A stretch of 64,000 bases of DNA from CAWBYL01 sp963793025 (GTDB lineage: Bacteria > Actinomycetota > Acidimicrobiia > Acidimicrobiales > Acidimicrobilacustridaceae), in the NCBI GenBank assembly GCA_963793025.1, contig CAWBYL010000004.1:124001-188000 (forward strand), given 5' to 3'. Each line of letters starts with the position of its first letter. Positions within the stretch are counted from its first letter, which is position 1. Below, piece by piece: positions 17,630 to 27,139 of this stretch. Position numbers and translations under genes: made by a program. Below the pieces are notes generated by a model, which worked only from the letters and a program-made list of their open reading frames with translations, made no database searches and was not told the origin of the DNA.

Positions 17630-18826
17630 TCAGGACGTGATGACCGGCAGCTTCTCCCAGCCCCGCACGGTGGAGGTCCGGGCCTGCACGGCGTTGTCCC
17701 AGTCGATCTCCCACTCGGGGAACCGCTTGAGGACCTCGTCGAGGGCGACGCGCCCCTCGAGGCGGGCCAGCGCGGCACCGAGGCAGAAGTGGAGGCCGTA
17801 GCCGAAGGCGAGGTGGTGGTCGATCCGTCGGCGGATGTCGAAGGTGTCACCGTTCGGGAACTTGCGGTCGTCGCGGTTGCCGGAGCCGTTGACGAACAAC
17901 ATCACGCTGCCCTCGGGGACGACCTGGCCGTGGTGCTCCACGTCGTGGGTGACGGAGCGGGCCTGGACGGGGGAGGGCGCCTCGAAGCGGAGGATCTCCT
18001 CGACGGCCCCGGGGATGAGCTCGCGGTTCTCGACCAGATCGCGACGCTGGTCCGGGTGCTCGGCCAGCACCTTCCCCGTCCAGCCGATGAGGCGGGTAGT
18101 GGTCTCGTTGCCGGCGGCGGCGATGAGGTTCACGTAGCCGAGGAGCTCTTCGCGCGTCAGGCGGCGCCACGTGCCGGTCTCGTCCTCGAACTCGGCCTGC
18201 AGCATCTCGGTCATGAGATCGTCGGACGGGTGCGCCGCCCGCCAGTCGATGTAGTCCTCGAACACGATCCCCCCGCCGTCGCTGAACGACAGATCGGAGG
18301 GCATGGTGCCCTCGTCGAGGCGAAGGCCCTCGTCGATGCGGTCCCGGATGGCCTCCTGGTCCTCCTCGGGGATGCCGAGGAGCATGCCGATCGTCCGCAT
18401 CGGCATCTGGGCCCCGAGGTCGGCGATGAAGTCGAACCCGCCGCTGCCGACGAGCGGGTCGAGGGTGCGGGCGCAGAACTCGCGGACCTGGGGCTCGATG
18501 GCGCCCATCTTCTTGGGCGTGAACACCCGCGCCAGGAGGCTGCGGCGGACGTCGTGACCGGGGGGATCCTCGAAGATGATCGAGCCCGGTGGGATCTCCA
18601 TGCCGCTCTTGATGAGCTCGAGGACGGTGCCCTTGGCCGAGCTGTAGGTGGCCCAGTCGACGAGGCCCGGTTCGATGTCGGCGAAGCGGCTCAGTGCGTA
18701 GAAGTCGTAGCGCTCGTTGTAGTAGAGCGGCTGCTCGTCGCGGAGACGACGCCACACCGGATACGGGTCGGAGTCGATCTCGAAGTCGAACGGGTCGTAG
18801 TAGAGCTCGGGCTCGGTGGTCGTCAT
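17630..18826 (-). CDS. cytochrome P450
   Basis: Soluble bacterial P450 of 398 residues that would hydroxylate a hydrophobic substrate using electrons from a ferredoxin. The haem-binding loop is FGYGLHFCLGAALARLEGR with the axial cysteine, the oxygen-activation helix has LIAAAGNETTTRL, and the ExxR helix reads AVEEILRFEAPSP. The ATG at 18826 has GGGGGGAGA 6 bases upstream; the longer open frame to 18982 is not supported. No ferredoxin gene is adjacent, so a redox partner must come from elsewhere, possibly the reductase at 30858-31931. A palindromic operator lies about 45-60 bases upstream. Confidence 0.9.
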   Translation of the reverse strand: MTTTEPELYYDPFDFEIDSDPYPVWRRLRDEQPLYYNERYDFYALSRFADIEPGLVDWATYSSAKGTVLELIKSGMEIPPGSIIFEDPPGHDVRRSLLARVFTPKKMGAIEPQVREFCARTLDPLVGSGGFDFIADLGAQMPMRTIGMLLGIPEEDQEAIRDRIDEGLRLDEGTMPSDLSFSDGGGIVFEDYIDWRAAHPSDDLMTEMLQAEFEDETGTWRRLTREELLGYVNLIAAAGNETTTRLIGWTGKVLAEHPDQRRDLVENRELIPGAVEEILRFEAPSPVQARSVTHDVEHHGQVVPEGSVMLFVNGSGNRDDRKFPNGDTFDIRRRIDHHLAFGYGLHFCLGAALARLEGRVALDEVLKRFPEWEIDWDNAVQARTSTVRGWEKLPVITS

Positions 18827-18869
18827 GACGTCTCCCCCCTGGCGGCAGAAACGTAGATTACACAATGCA

Positions 18870-18882
18870 AGAGCGTGGTTCT
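18870..18882. promoter_or_regulatory. candidate operator facing the P450 gene
   Basis: AGAGC-GTG-GTTCT matches 9 of 10 arm positions of the recurrent 13-bp palindrome. On the minus strand a possible -10, TAATCT (18859-18854), lies next to it towards the P450 start. A weaker AGAAA half-site begins at 18847, about 23 bases away centre to centre. Confidence 0.5.
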
Positions 18883-18981
18883 CAGGAAGTTGGCCTCGCT
18901 GGCGCCGGGGGACCGATGAGTCGGGTTCGGCGGCAACGGGATCGTCCGACGCCCTCGTGGAAGTCTGGTTTCTCTTCTGCA

Positions 18982-18994
18982 AGAATCATCTTCT
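18982..18994. promoter_or_regulatory. candidate operator facing the LLM oxidoreductase gene
   Basis: AGAAT-CAT-CTTCT matches 9 of 10 arm positions of the recurrent palindrome and lies 49 bases upstream of the ATG at 19043. Together with the site at 18870 it brackets the divergent promoter region. TCTCTTCT just upstream (18971-18978) also occurs beside the operators at 31952 and 37693. Confidence 0.5.
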
Positions 18995-19042
18995 CAGCGG
19001 TCCTCACCGGCCCGCACCGTCGAGTCAGGGAAGGGGCCCTCG

Positions 19043-19993
19043 ATGCGATACGGGGTCATGGTCGGTCCGGAGCGGGGCCGCTACGCAACCAAGGTCGAGC
19101 GGATGGTGGCCGACGCGGAATGGGCGGAGGAGGCGGGCATGGACTCCGTCTGGGTCCCCCAGGTGCCCGATGACTTCGATGCCCTGACCGCCGCGGCGGT
19201 GATCGGGGTCAACACCTCTCGCGTGGAGATCGGCACGGCCGTGGTGCCCGTTCAGCCCCGCCACCCCGTCGCTCTGGCCCAGCAGGCCCTGTCGGTGCAG
19301 GCGGTGTGCGCTGGCCGGCTCTCGCTCGGACTGGGTGTGTCGCACCACTGGATCATCGACGAGATGCTCGGCCTCCCGTACGAACGCCCGTTGGCCACCA
19401 TGAGGGCCTATCTGGACGTGCTCGACCAGGCGCTGGCCGGGCCCGGGACCGTCGAGGTCGACAACGGGATGTTCCGGGTGAACCAACCTCTCGCCATCAC
19501 CGACGTCACCCCGACGCCGGTGCTGCTGGCCGCCCTCGGCCCCAAGATGCTCGAACTGGCCGGCTCCCGCACCGACGGCACCATCCTCTGGATGGCCGAC
19601 GAACGGGCCATCGCCGGGCACGTGGCGCCGGCCCTGACCCGAGCGGCCGAGGCCGCCGGGCGTACCGCCCCCCGGATCCAGGCCGGCATCCCGGTGTGCC
19701 TCTGCGGCGACGACGAGGTCGATGTCGCGGTGGCTCGCACCAACCGGATCCTGTCGGAGGCCGAGGTGTCGCCCAACTACCAGCGGCTGCTCGACCAGGG
19801 TGACGCCACCACGATCGGGGACCTGCTCGCCGCCGGCCGCGAAGCCACGATCGAGAAGCGGATCCAGTCCTTCGCCGACGCCGGGGTGACCGACCTGTCG
19901 TTCCGTGTCGTCCCCATCGGGGACGGTCGCGATGAGCTGATCGCCTCCTCGAAGCGCACCCGCGAGTATCTGGCAGCCCTGGCCTCGTCGTGA
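19043..19993 (+). CDS. LLM-class (F420-dependent type) oxidoreductase
   Basis: Bacterial luciferase-like TIM-barrel protein of 316 residues. The start MRYGVMVGPERG, the segment WAEEAGMDSVWVPQVPDDFD, and GRLSLGLGVSHHW with the following long helix are typical of the actinobacterial F420-dependent branch (TIGR03564-like), although FMN use cannot be excluded. GAAGGGG precedes the ATG. It is the first gene of a plus-strand unit with a CMD-fold protein 32 bases downstream. Possible roles are oxidation of an alcohol or reduction of an enone on the pathway substrate; the sequence does not decide. Confidence 0.83.
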   Translation: MRYGVMVGPERGRYATKVERMVADAEWAEEAGMDSVWVPQVPDDFDALTAAAVIGVNTSRVEIGTAVVPVQPRHPVALAQQALSVQAVCAGRLSLGLGVSHHWIIDEMLGLPYERPLATMRAYLDVLDQALAGPGTVEVDNGMFRVNQPLAITDVTPTPVLLAALGPKMLELAGSRTDGTILWMADERAIAGHVAPALTRAAEAAGRTAPRIQAGIPVCLCGDDEVDVAVARTNRILSEAEVSPNYQRLLDQGDATTIGDLLAAGREATIEKRIQSFADAGVTDLSFRVVPIGDGRDELIASSKRTREYLAALASS

Positions 19994-20025
19994 GAGCGGC
20001 CTGGCCCGACCAGGAGGTGTGAAGG

Positions 20026-20412
20026 ATGGAGAAGACCGACGAGCTCCGGGCGGCGTATGCCATGCGTCGCTCGGTGTTGGGTGACGCCTACGTCGACTCG
20101 ATGACCGAGCAGAGCGATCCGGCCGCCGCCGACTTCCAGGACCATCTCACGTCGATGGCCTGGGGAGCATGGGCTCGCGGCGGCGCCCTGTCCATCCGTG
20201 ACCGGAGCCTGCTCGTGCTGGCCATGACCGCCGCGCTGGGGCGGATGGAGGAGTTCCGGCTCCACGCCGCGGCCATGCCCCGGACCGGTGTGACCGACGA
20301 CGAGCTCGATGAGCTGCTCTTCCAGATCGCCGGCTACTGCGGCGGGCCTGCCGCCCTGGCCGCCCGACGCGAGATCACGGCCATGCGCGCCGATCGACAC
20401 GACACCCCGTGA
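20026..20412 (+). CDS. carboxymuconolactone decarboxylase (CMD)-family protein
   Basis: Small all-helical protein of 128 residues. The segment RGGALSIRDRSLLVLAMTAA followed by RMEEFRLHAAAMPRTGVTDDE matches the PcaC/AhpD fold, with the conserved histidine in the second segment. The AhpD redox motif CxxC is absent, so a thiol peroxidase role is unlikely. AGGAGG-like bases (CAGGAGGTG) lie before the ATG. It follows the LLM oxidoreductase closely. Function in such clusters is usually unknown; a lactone-related or gamma-carboxymuconolactone-type decarboxylation is possible. Confidence 0.8.
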   Translation: MEKTDELRAAYAMRRSVLGDAYVDSMTEQSDPAAADFQDHLTSMAWGAWARGGALSIRDRSLLVLAMTAALGRMEEFRLHAAAMPRTGVTDDELDELLFQIAGYCGGPAALAARREITAMRADRHDTP

Positions 20413-20446
20413 CGAGGCCGTCGTGATCGGTGGCGCCTTCCGGGAA

Positions 20447-20481
20447 AGATGAGTATTCTCCACAAGCAGAAACGTCATTCT
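20447..20481. promoter_or_regulatory. candidate operator pair and -10 upstream of the amidohydrolase
   Basis: AGATG-AGT-ATTCT (20447-20459) matches 8 of 10 arm positions of the palindrome, and AGAAA-CGTC-ATTCT (20468-20481) is a related site with a 4-base spacer; their centres are about 21.5 bases apart. TATTCT at 20454-20459 could be a -10. This creates a separate promoter for the amidohydrolase-ligase pair. Confidence 0.45.
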
Positions 20482-20514
20482 CGGTCCTGAGGGCCGACCA
20501 GCGAGGGGGACTCC

Positions 20515-21711
20515 ATGTCGCCGAACCATCTCGACATCCCGGTCTTCGATGCCGACAACCACCTGTACGAGACCACCGATGCGCTGACCAAGTTCCTCCC
20601 CGATCCGTACAAGCGGGTGATCGACTACGTGGACGTCAGGGGGCGCACGAAGATCGTCGTACGGGGTCAGATCAGCGAGTACATCCCCAACCCGACCTTC
20701 GACGTGGTCGCCCGGCCGGGCGCCCAGGAGGACTGGTACCGCAACGGCAACCCCGAGGGCAAGAGTCGCCGGGAGATCTTCGGTGAGCCGGTGCGGTCCA
20801 TCGACGCCTGGCGCAACCCCGAGGCGAGGGTGAAGCTCATGGACGAGCAGGGCCTCGACCGCACCCTCATGTTCCCCACCCTCGCCAGCCTGGTGGAGGA
20901 GCGCCTCCGCGACGATCCCGACCTGATCCACGTCGTCATCCATGCCCTCAACGAGTGGATCTACGAGACCTGGCAGTTCGACTACGAGTCGCGCATCTAC
21001 ACCACGCCGGTCATCACGCTCCCCGTCGTCGACAAGGCCATCGCGGAGCTGGAGTGGGTGGTCGAGCGAGGGGCCAAGGTCGTGTTGATCCGTCCGGCGC
21101 CGGTTCCCGGGTACCGCGGGTCCCGTTCGTTCGGTCTGCCCGAGTTCGACCCCTTCTGGGAGAAGGTGGTCGAGGCCGACATCCTCGTCGCCATGCACTC
21201 CTCGGACAGCGGGTACTCGCGTTACACCAACGACTGGATGGGCGGCGACAGCGAGATGCTGCCCTTCCAGCCCCAGGCGTTCCGCATGCTCTCGTCCTGG
21301 CGTCCGGTCGAGGACGCGGTCGGCGCCCTGGTCTGCCACGGAGCCCTCTCGCGCTTCCCGGAGCTCAAGGTCGCCGTGGTCGAGAACGGCAGCTCGTGGG
21401 TCGAGCCTCTGCTCAAGTCCCTGGCCGACCTCTACAAGAAGATGCCGCAGGACTTCACGGAGGACCCGGTGGCGGTCGTGAAGCGCAACATCTCCATCAG
21501 CCCGTTCTGGGAGGAGGACCTCGGGGAGCTGGCCGAACTGATCGGTGACACCCAGGTGCTCTTCGGCTCCGACTATCCGCATCCCGAGGGCCTGGCCGAT
21601 CCGGTGAGCTACGTCGACGAGCTGAAGGGCCTCCCCGAGGAGTCCGTGCGCAGGATCATGGGCGGAAACCTGGCGCGCCTCATGAACATCGAGCAGCCGG
21701 CCCTGCGATGA
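20515..21711 (+). CDS. amidohydrolase-2 family metal-dependent hydrolase/decarboxylase
   Basis: TIM-barrel protein of 398 residues related to ACMSD and gamma-resorcylate decarboxylase. The metal-binding start is FDADNHLYETTDAL, a His lies in ILVAMHSSDSG, the segment GALVCHGALSRFPELKVAVVE provides another, and the conserved end is VLFGSDYPHPEG. The first motif reads DADNH rather than the more common DxHxH. GAGGGGGA precedes the ATG. It overlaps the acyl-CoA ligase start (ATGA). A related gene is at 45520. Members of this family often open lactone or enol-lactone rings or decarboxylate; which applies here is unknown. Confidence 0.82.
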   Translation: MSPNHLDIPVFDADNHLYETTDALTKFLPDPYKRVIDYVDVRGRTKIVVRGQISEYIPNPTFDVVARPGAQEDWYRNGNPEGKSRREIFGEPVRSIDAWRNPEARVKLMDEQGLDRTLMFPTLASLVEERLRDDPDLIHVVIHALNEWIYETWQFDYESRIYTTPVITLPVVDKAIAELEWVVERGAKVVLIRPAPVPGYRGSRSFGLPEFDPFWEKVVEADILVAMHSSDSGYSRYTNDWMGGDSEMLPFQPQAFRMLSSWRPVEDAVGALVCHGALSRFPELKVAVVENGSSWVEPLLKSLADLYKKMPQDFTEDPVAVVKRNISISPFWEEDLGELAELIGDTQVLFGSDYPHPEGLADPVSYVDELKGLPEESVRRIMGGNLARLMNIEQPALR

Positions 21712-23314
21712 GCGTCGGCGGTGCCCGCTGGGACTCCATCCCGGCGCTGACCGCTGATGCCGCCGAGCGCTTCGACGACCACCCGGCCGTCGTCGACGGC
21801 GACGTGCAGCTCAGCTATGCCGACCTGCTGAAGGAGGCCCGTGCCTTCGGCGCCGGTCTCGTGAACGCCGGCGTCGAGGTGGGTGACCGGGTCGCCATCT
21901 GGGCGCCGAACAGCGCCCGGTGGATCGTGGCCGCGCTGGGCCTGTTCCAGGCGGGTGCGGTGCTGGTCCCGGTCAACACGCGCTTCAAGGGCAGGGAGGC
22001 GGCCGAGGTGCTGGCCCGCAGCGGCGCCCGGGCGCTGGTCACGGTCACCGACTTCCTCGGCACCGACTACGTGGCCATGCTGCGCGCCACCGACGTCGAG
22101 CTCCCCGATCTGGCACACCATCGTGGTCGCGACGGTCCGGCCCCGCTCGGGACACGGTGGCCTGGGACGACTTCGTCGCAACCGCCGAGCCGGGGTCCCT
22201 CGCCGAGGTCGGCCCGTCGGGCCGACGCGGTCGGCCCCGACGACTGGTCCGACATCTTGTTCACGTCGGGCACCACCGGCGCTCCCAAGGGCGTCGTGCA
22301 GACCCACGGCCGCACCCTGCGGGTGGCCGCCGACTGGGTGGCGATGACCGGGCTGAGGTCCGGCGACCGCTACCTGATGGTGAACCCGTACTTCCACATG
22401 TTCGGGCTGAAGGCCGGCATCCTGGCCTCGATGGTGGCGGGGGCCACCATGTTGCCGGAGCCGGTCTTCGATGCCGGTCGCACGCTGGCCCGGGTGGAGG
22501 CGGAAGGCGTCACCGTGCTCCCCGGCGCGCCGACGATCTACCAGTCGATCCTCGACCACCCGGAGCGCGACGGTCGCGACCTCTCCAGCCTGCGGATCGC
22601 GGTGACCGGTGCTGCTGACATCCCCGTCGAGCTCATCCGGCGCATCGTCGACGAGCTCCCGTTCCCGACGATCATCACCGGCTACGGCCTCACCGAGGGA
22701 GGGACCGCCTCGGCCACGTCTCCGGGCGACGACGTCGAGACGATCGCCACCACCGTCGGGCGCCCCCGTCCCGGGTTCGAGATGCGCATCGTCGACGGCG
22801 AAGGTCGCGACGTGCCGCCGGGCGAGGCCGGCGAGATCCTCCTCCGGGGCGGGAGCGTGATGTCGCACTACCTCGATGACCCCGAGGCCACCGCCAGCGG
22901 CGCTGTCCGCCGATGGTTGGCTCGGTACCGGTGACCTCGGGGTGCTCGATCGCGGCAGGGTGCCTCCGCATCGTCGGCCGGTCCAAGGACATGTTCATCG
23001 TGGGCGGGTTCAACGCCTACCCGGCCGAGATCGAGAACGGCCTCGTACGCCATCCCGACGTGCAGCAGGCGGCGGTGATCGGCGTTCCCGACGACCGGTT
23101 GGGGGAGGTCGGCATGGCCTTCGTGGTGCTCCGGCCCGGGGCCACCGCCACCGGCGACGAGATCATCGCCTGGAGCCGCGGCCAGATGGCGAACTACAAG
23201 GCACCCCGCGCCGTCGAGATCGTCGGGGAGCTCCCGCGCAACGCCACCGGGAAGGTCATGAAGGAGACCCTGCGCCTGCAGGTCGCGGACCGCACTCCTC
23301 GGTCCGACTCGTGA
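21708..23314 (+). CDS. acyl-CoA ligase, AMP-forming (several frameshifts)
   Basis: ANL-superfamily ligase that activates a carboxylic acid. The P-loop-like motif is ILFTSGTTGAPKGVVQTHG, the A5 motif TGYGLTEGG, and the C-terminal domain starts RIVGRSKDMFIVGGFNAYPA and ends with the catalytic lysine region PRNATGKVMKETLRLQ. The frame breaks near 22115, 22150 and 22210, and again near 22900-22960. Repaired, it is about 535 residues and complete, so it is probably functional. It overlaps the amidohydrolase stop, suggesting that the two act in sequence. FadD3-like and cyclohexanecarboxylate-CoA ligases have similar layouts. Confidence 0.78.
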
Positions 23315-23336
23315 CGGGTCGGCCGACGCCGGGGCG

Positions 23337-24513
23337 TCAGGCCTGGCCGCGGGCCCGGGCCAGGAGTCCTCGGGCGATGACGATGCGCTGGATCTCGTTG
23401 GTGCCCTCGCCGATGACCATCAGCGGGGCGTCGCGGTAGTAGCGCTCGACCGGGAGGTCGGTCGTGTAGCCCATGCCGCCGTGGATCCGCATGGCCTCCA
23501 TCGACAGCTCGAGGGCCGTCTCGCTGGCGAAGAGCTTGGCCATGCCCGCCTCGACGTCGCAGCGCAGCCCGGCGGCGCGGCGCTCGGCGGCGTTGCGGGT
23601 CAGCAGCCGGGCCGCCTCCAGCTTGGTGGCCATGTCGGCCAGCTTGAGCTGGATGGCCTGGTGCTCGGCGATGGGCTTGCCCATCGTCTCGCGCTGCTGG
23701 GCGTACTCGAGCGAGGCGTCGAACGCGGCCCGGGCCACCCCGACCGCTCGTGACGCGATGTTGATGCGGCCCACCTCCAGCACGCTGAGGATCTGAGGCA
23801 GGCCGCGACCCGACTCACCGATCAGGTTGGCGGCGGGGATGCGGTGGTCGACGTAGGCCATCTCGACCGTCTCCACGCCCTTGTAGCCGAGCTTGCCGAC
23901 GTTCTTGCTGGTGGAGATCCCCTCGAACGCGGGCCCGGGCTCCTTCTCCACGATGAAGGCGGAGATGCCCTCCGGCGTGCGGGCGGCGAGGGCGACGATG
24001 CCGGCCCGCTCGCCGTTGGTGACCCAGGCCTTGGTGCCGTCGAGGACGTACTCGTCACCGTCGGGCGTGGCCCGACACGAGATGTTGCGGGTGTCGCTGC
24101 CGGCGTCGGGCTCGGACAGGGACAGGGCGCCGCGTCGCTGGCCGGTGGCCATGGTGGGGAGCCAGCGCTGCCTTTTGGTCCTCGGTGCCGTGGACCATGA
24201 TCAGCGTCGCCGCCATGGTGTGGGTGTTGACGATGCCGGTGAGGCTCATCCACCCGTAGGCCAGCTCCTCGATGATGCCGATGTAGGTGAGCAGATCGAG
24301 GCCGAGGCCGCCGTGGGCCTCGGGGATGGTGACGCCGAACAGGCCCATCTCGCGCATCTGGTCGACCAGCTCCGCCGGGAACCGGTCGTGGCGTTCGAGG
24401 TCGGACGCCACCGGGATCACCTCGTTGGCCACGAAGCGCCGAACGGTCTCGATGACCTCCCGGCGGACATCGGCATCGGTGGGGACGGGCGGATCGACGG
24501 CCGGCTCGGACAT
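23337..24513 (-). CDS. acyl-CoA dehydrogenase (one frameshift)
   Basis: Canonical ACAD of about 391 residues. The N-domain starts REVIETVRRFVANEVIPVAS, the FAD-binding motif is LSLSEPDAGSDTRN, and the C-terminal motif VIGEGTNEIQRIVIARGLL contains the catalytic glutamate at the MCAD-like position. A frameshift near 24165 separates HGTEDQKAALAP from the following GQRRGALSLSEP. The ATG at 24513 has no Shine-Dalgarno sequence; TAGGAT lies 8 bases upstream on the same strand, suggesting a leaderless transcript. It is divergent from the ligase at 24579. It resembles the general short/branched-chain group rather than the paired steroid-type ACADs nearby. Confidence 0.83.
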
Positions 24514-24578
24514 GGAAGAGAATCCTACATTCCGGGCTGTGTTGACGTTGATCTCAGAATCGGAGAAGAATGTTTCCG
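24514..24578. promoter_or_regulatory. divergent promoters with AGAAT repeats
   Basis: Plus strand: TTGACG (24542-24547), an 18-base spacer and AAGAAT (24566-24571), with the ATG at 24579 seven bases later. Minus strand: TAGGAT (24527-24522) eight bases before the ATG at 24513. AGAAT occurs three times (24519, 24555, 24567), resembling half-sites of the recurrent palindrome, but no good full palindrome is present. Confidence 0.45.
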
Positions 24579-26102
24579 ATGGAGGAGGGGCTCATCCACG
24601 GGGGCCTCGAACGGGCCGCGACGCACTTCGGTGACCGCACGGCCGTCCGAGCCGGCGCCGACACGTGGACGTTCGCGGATCTGGACGGACTGGCCAACGC
24701 CGTCGCCCGGCACCTCGCCGCACTCGGCGTTGGCCCTGGTGACCGGGTGGCGGTGATGACCTCCAACCGCCCGGAGTTCGTGGTCGTGGTGCAGGCGGTC
24801 TTCCGGCTCGGGGCCGCCGCCGTCCTCGTCAGCCCGGCGTGGAAGGCGGCCGAGGTCGGCCACGCCGTCGAGCTCACCGGGCCCGTCGGGGCGGTGGCTG
24901 ACGGCGCGGGAACGGCCCTGCTGGTCGAGCGGCTGGGGGGCGACCGGGTCACCGACCTCGACGAGGTCGACCTCATGGCGAGGATCATGGGCGGTGACCG
25001 CAGCCCTCTGCCGGCGCCGCCGATCGGGGGCGACGACGAGGCCGTCATGGTGTTCAGCTCGGGCACCACCGGACTGCCCAAGGCAGTGCGCCACACCCAC
25101 GCCTCCATGGGCCACGCCACCCGGCACTGGGTCGATGCCCTCGGGCTCGGGCCCGACGACCGCTTCCAGGTGGCCACCCCGCCGTCGCACATCCTCGGCC
25201 TGCTCAACCTCCTCGCCGCGGCCGAGGCCGGCGCCTCGGTTCGCCTTCATCGAAGGTTCGACCTCGACGAGCTGCTCCGACACATCCAGGACGAGCGGAT
25301 GACCCTGGAGATGGCGGTGGCGCCGATCGCCCTGGCCATGGCCAACCATCCCGCGCTCGAGGCCTACGACCTCTCATCGCTGCGCTACATCATGTGGGGG
25401 GCCACTCCGGTCACCCCCCAGGTGGCCCGGCGGGTGAGCGAGCGGTCCGGCGTCCGCTGGCTGCCGGCCTACGGAGCGAGCGAGGTGCCGGTGATCGCCT
25501 GCAACCCCGTGTCCCGCCCCGAGGAGTGGCGTCTCGACTCGGCCGGGCTGGCGCCCGCCGACGTGCGGCTACGGGTCGCCGACCTGGAGTCCGGCGCCGT
25601 GCTCCCGCCCGGCGAGGTGGGGGAGATCCAGGTGCTCAGCCCGTCGGTGATGGCCGGTTACCTCCCCGACTCGGCCACCGCCGACGCGTTCGCCGACGGC
25701 TGGTACCGCACCGGTGACGTCGGCTGGCTCGAACCGGACGGTTGGGTGCACCTCACCGACCGCTCCAAGGAGATGATCAAGGTCAACGGCTTCCAGGTGG
25801 CCCCGGCCGAGGTGGAGGCGGTGCTCCACGGGCACCCGGGTGTCGTCGACTGCGCGGTGTTCGGCCTGCCGGACCCACGATCGGGTGAGGTCGTCGTCGG
25901 CGTGGTTCAGCTCGATCCTTCTGTGGTCGTCGCCGACGGCGAGTTGGAGGAACTGGTGGCCGACACCCTGGCGACCTACAAGCACCTCCGGCATCTGGTC
26001 GTGGTCGATCAGATCCCGCGACTGCCTTCGGGCAAGGTCCTGCGGCGCACCCTGCGGGACGACCTCGCTCCGACCCTCCTGGAACCACGGAAGGATGCCT
26101 GA
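24579..26102 (+). CDS. acyl-CoA ligase, AMP-forming
   Basis: ANL ligase of about 507 residues. It has VMVFSSGTTGLPKAVRHTH, YGASEVPVIACNPV in the A5 position, WYRTGDVGWLEPDGWVHLTDR and a C-terminal lysine in RLPSGKVLRRTLRDDL. It resembles 4-coumarate/fatty-acid-CoA ligases; substrate unknown. Two in-frame starts exist, 24570 and 24579. The second lies exactly where transcription from the AAGAAT -10 would begin, so I prefer it. The stop shares one base with the ATG of the next ACAD gene (TGATG), forming a tight three-gene unit: ligase, small ACAD, large ACAD. Confidence 0.87.
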   Translation: MEEGLIHGGLERAATHFGDRTAVRAGADTWTFADLDGLANAVARHLAALGVGPGDRVAVMTSNRPEFVVVVQAVFRLGAAAVLVSPAWKAAEVGHAVELTGPVGAVADGAGTALLVERLGGDRVTDLDEVDLMARIMGGDRSPLPAPPIGGDDEAVMVFSSGTTGLPKAVRHTHASMGHATRHWVDALGLGPDDRFQVATPPSHILGLLNLLAAAEAGASVRLHRRFDLDELLRHIQDERMTLEMAVAPIALAMANHPALEAYDLSSLRYIMWGATPVTPQVARRVSERSGVRWLPAYGASEVPVIACNPVSRPEEWRLDSAGLAPADVRLRVADLESGAVLPPGEVGEIQVLSPSVMAGYLPDSATADAFADGWYRTGDVGWLEPDGWVHLTDRSKEMIKVNGFQVAPAEVEAVLHGHPGVVDCAVFGLPDPRSGEVVVGVVQLDPSVVVADGELEELVADTLATYKHLRHLVVVDQIPRLPSGKVLRRTLRDDLAPTLLEPRKDA

Positions 26103-27139
26103 TGGATGTCCGGCTCTCGCCCGAGCAGCAGGCGCTGCGGGACTCCGTGGCCCGGGTGGTCGGTCACCTCGGCCCGCGGGCGGTGGGCCAGCTCGGAGAC
26201 CAGGAGCGGATCTCCAAGCTCGACGCCGCCATCGCGGCCGCCGGTTGGCGGGAGCTCCGGACCGCCGACGACGGTGGTGCGCCGTGGGCGTCGGGAGTCG
26301 AGGCGGCCATCGTGGCCGACGGGCTCGGGCGCGGACTGGCCGACGTGTCCTACCTGGGGCCGACGCTGGCCGCCGATCTGCGCCGGCGGGCCGGCGCCGA
26401 GAACGCGACCCGGTCCGAGACCGTCGTGTTCGATCCGGCCCTCATGGGCGCCGCCGTCGTCGTCGACGGCGTCGTTCCGCCGGGGTCGGTCGCCTTCGAC
26501 GCGAGCGGTGCCGAGACCGGCCTGGTGCTCGTCCGCCGCGGCGACGGGGCCGCCCTGGCCACCGTCGCTCTCGGCCCGGCCGACCGTCTCACCGACCTCA
26601 CCCGTCCCGGGGCCCTCCCGGCGGCGGATCTCGAGGTCATCCCCGTGGGGGGTCGGACCCTCGGCGCCGACGACCTCGCCCGCTGGAGTGCCCTGGGACT
26701 GGCGCTCACCTGCGCCGATCTGGTCGGCGTCATGGGCGGCGCGGTCGACCTGGCCGTCGAGTACGCCGGCGGACGCCAGCAGTACGACCGGCCCATCGGT
26801 GCCTTCCAGGCCGTCCAACACCTGCTGGCCGATGCCTTCGTGCTCACCGAGGGCTCCCGGTCGGTCGCCCTGCACGCAGCCTGGGCCGCCGACGCCCTGG
26901 CCACCGGGGAGGCGGTCGCCGCCGGCGCGCTGGCCAAGGCGTACTGCTCGCGGGCGGCGCGCGCCGTGGGCGAGACGTCGATCCAGGTGCACGGTGGCAT
27001 CGGCAACACCTGGGAGTGCCTGGCTCACGTGCACCTGCGTCGGGCGCTCGTATCGATCGATCTGTTCGGTGGGGTCGGACCCAACCTCGAGCGGGTGCTG
27101 GAGCACCAGCAGATCGGAGCGGGCCATGGACTTCGGTGA
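26102..27139 (+). CDS. acyl-CoA dehydrogenase, small-type subunit
   Basis: Divergent ACAD of 345 residues. The N-domain is recognisable (LSPEQQALRDSVARVV) but the middle beta-domain is short and poorly conserved. The C-domain holds YDRPIGAFQAVQHLLADAF and IQVHGGIGNTWECLAHVHLRR. The FAD-site motif of canonical ACADs is missing, as expected for a subunit that pairs with a partner. It overlaps the large-type ACAD by 14 bases, supporting an alpha2beta2 complex. The pair follows a ligase, so ligation then dehydrogenation of the same acyl group is likely. Confidence 0.83.
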   Translation: MDVRLSPEQQALRDSVARVVGHLGPRAVGQLGDQERISKLDAAIAAAGWRELRTADDGGAPWASGVEAAIVADGLGRGLADVSYLGPTLAADLRRRAGAENATRSETVVFDPALMGAAVVVDGVVPPGSVAFDASGAETGLVLVRRGDGAALATVALGPADRLTDLTRPGALPAADLEVIPVGGRTLGADDLARWSALGLALTCADLVGVMGGAVDLAVEYAGGRQQYDRPIGAFQAVQHLLADAFVLTEGSRSVALHAAWAADALATGEAVAAGALAKAYCSRAARAVGETSIQVHGGIGNTWECLAHVHLRRALVSIDLFGGVGPNLERVLEHQQIGAGHGLR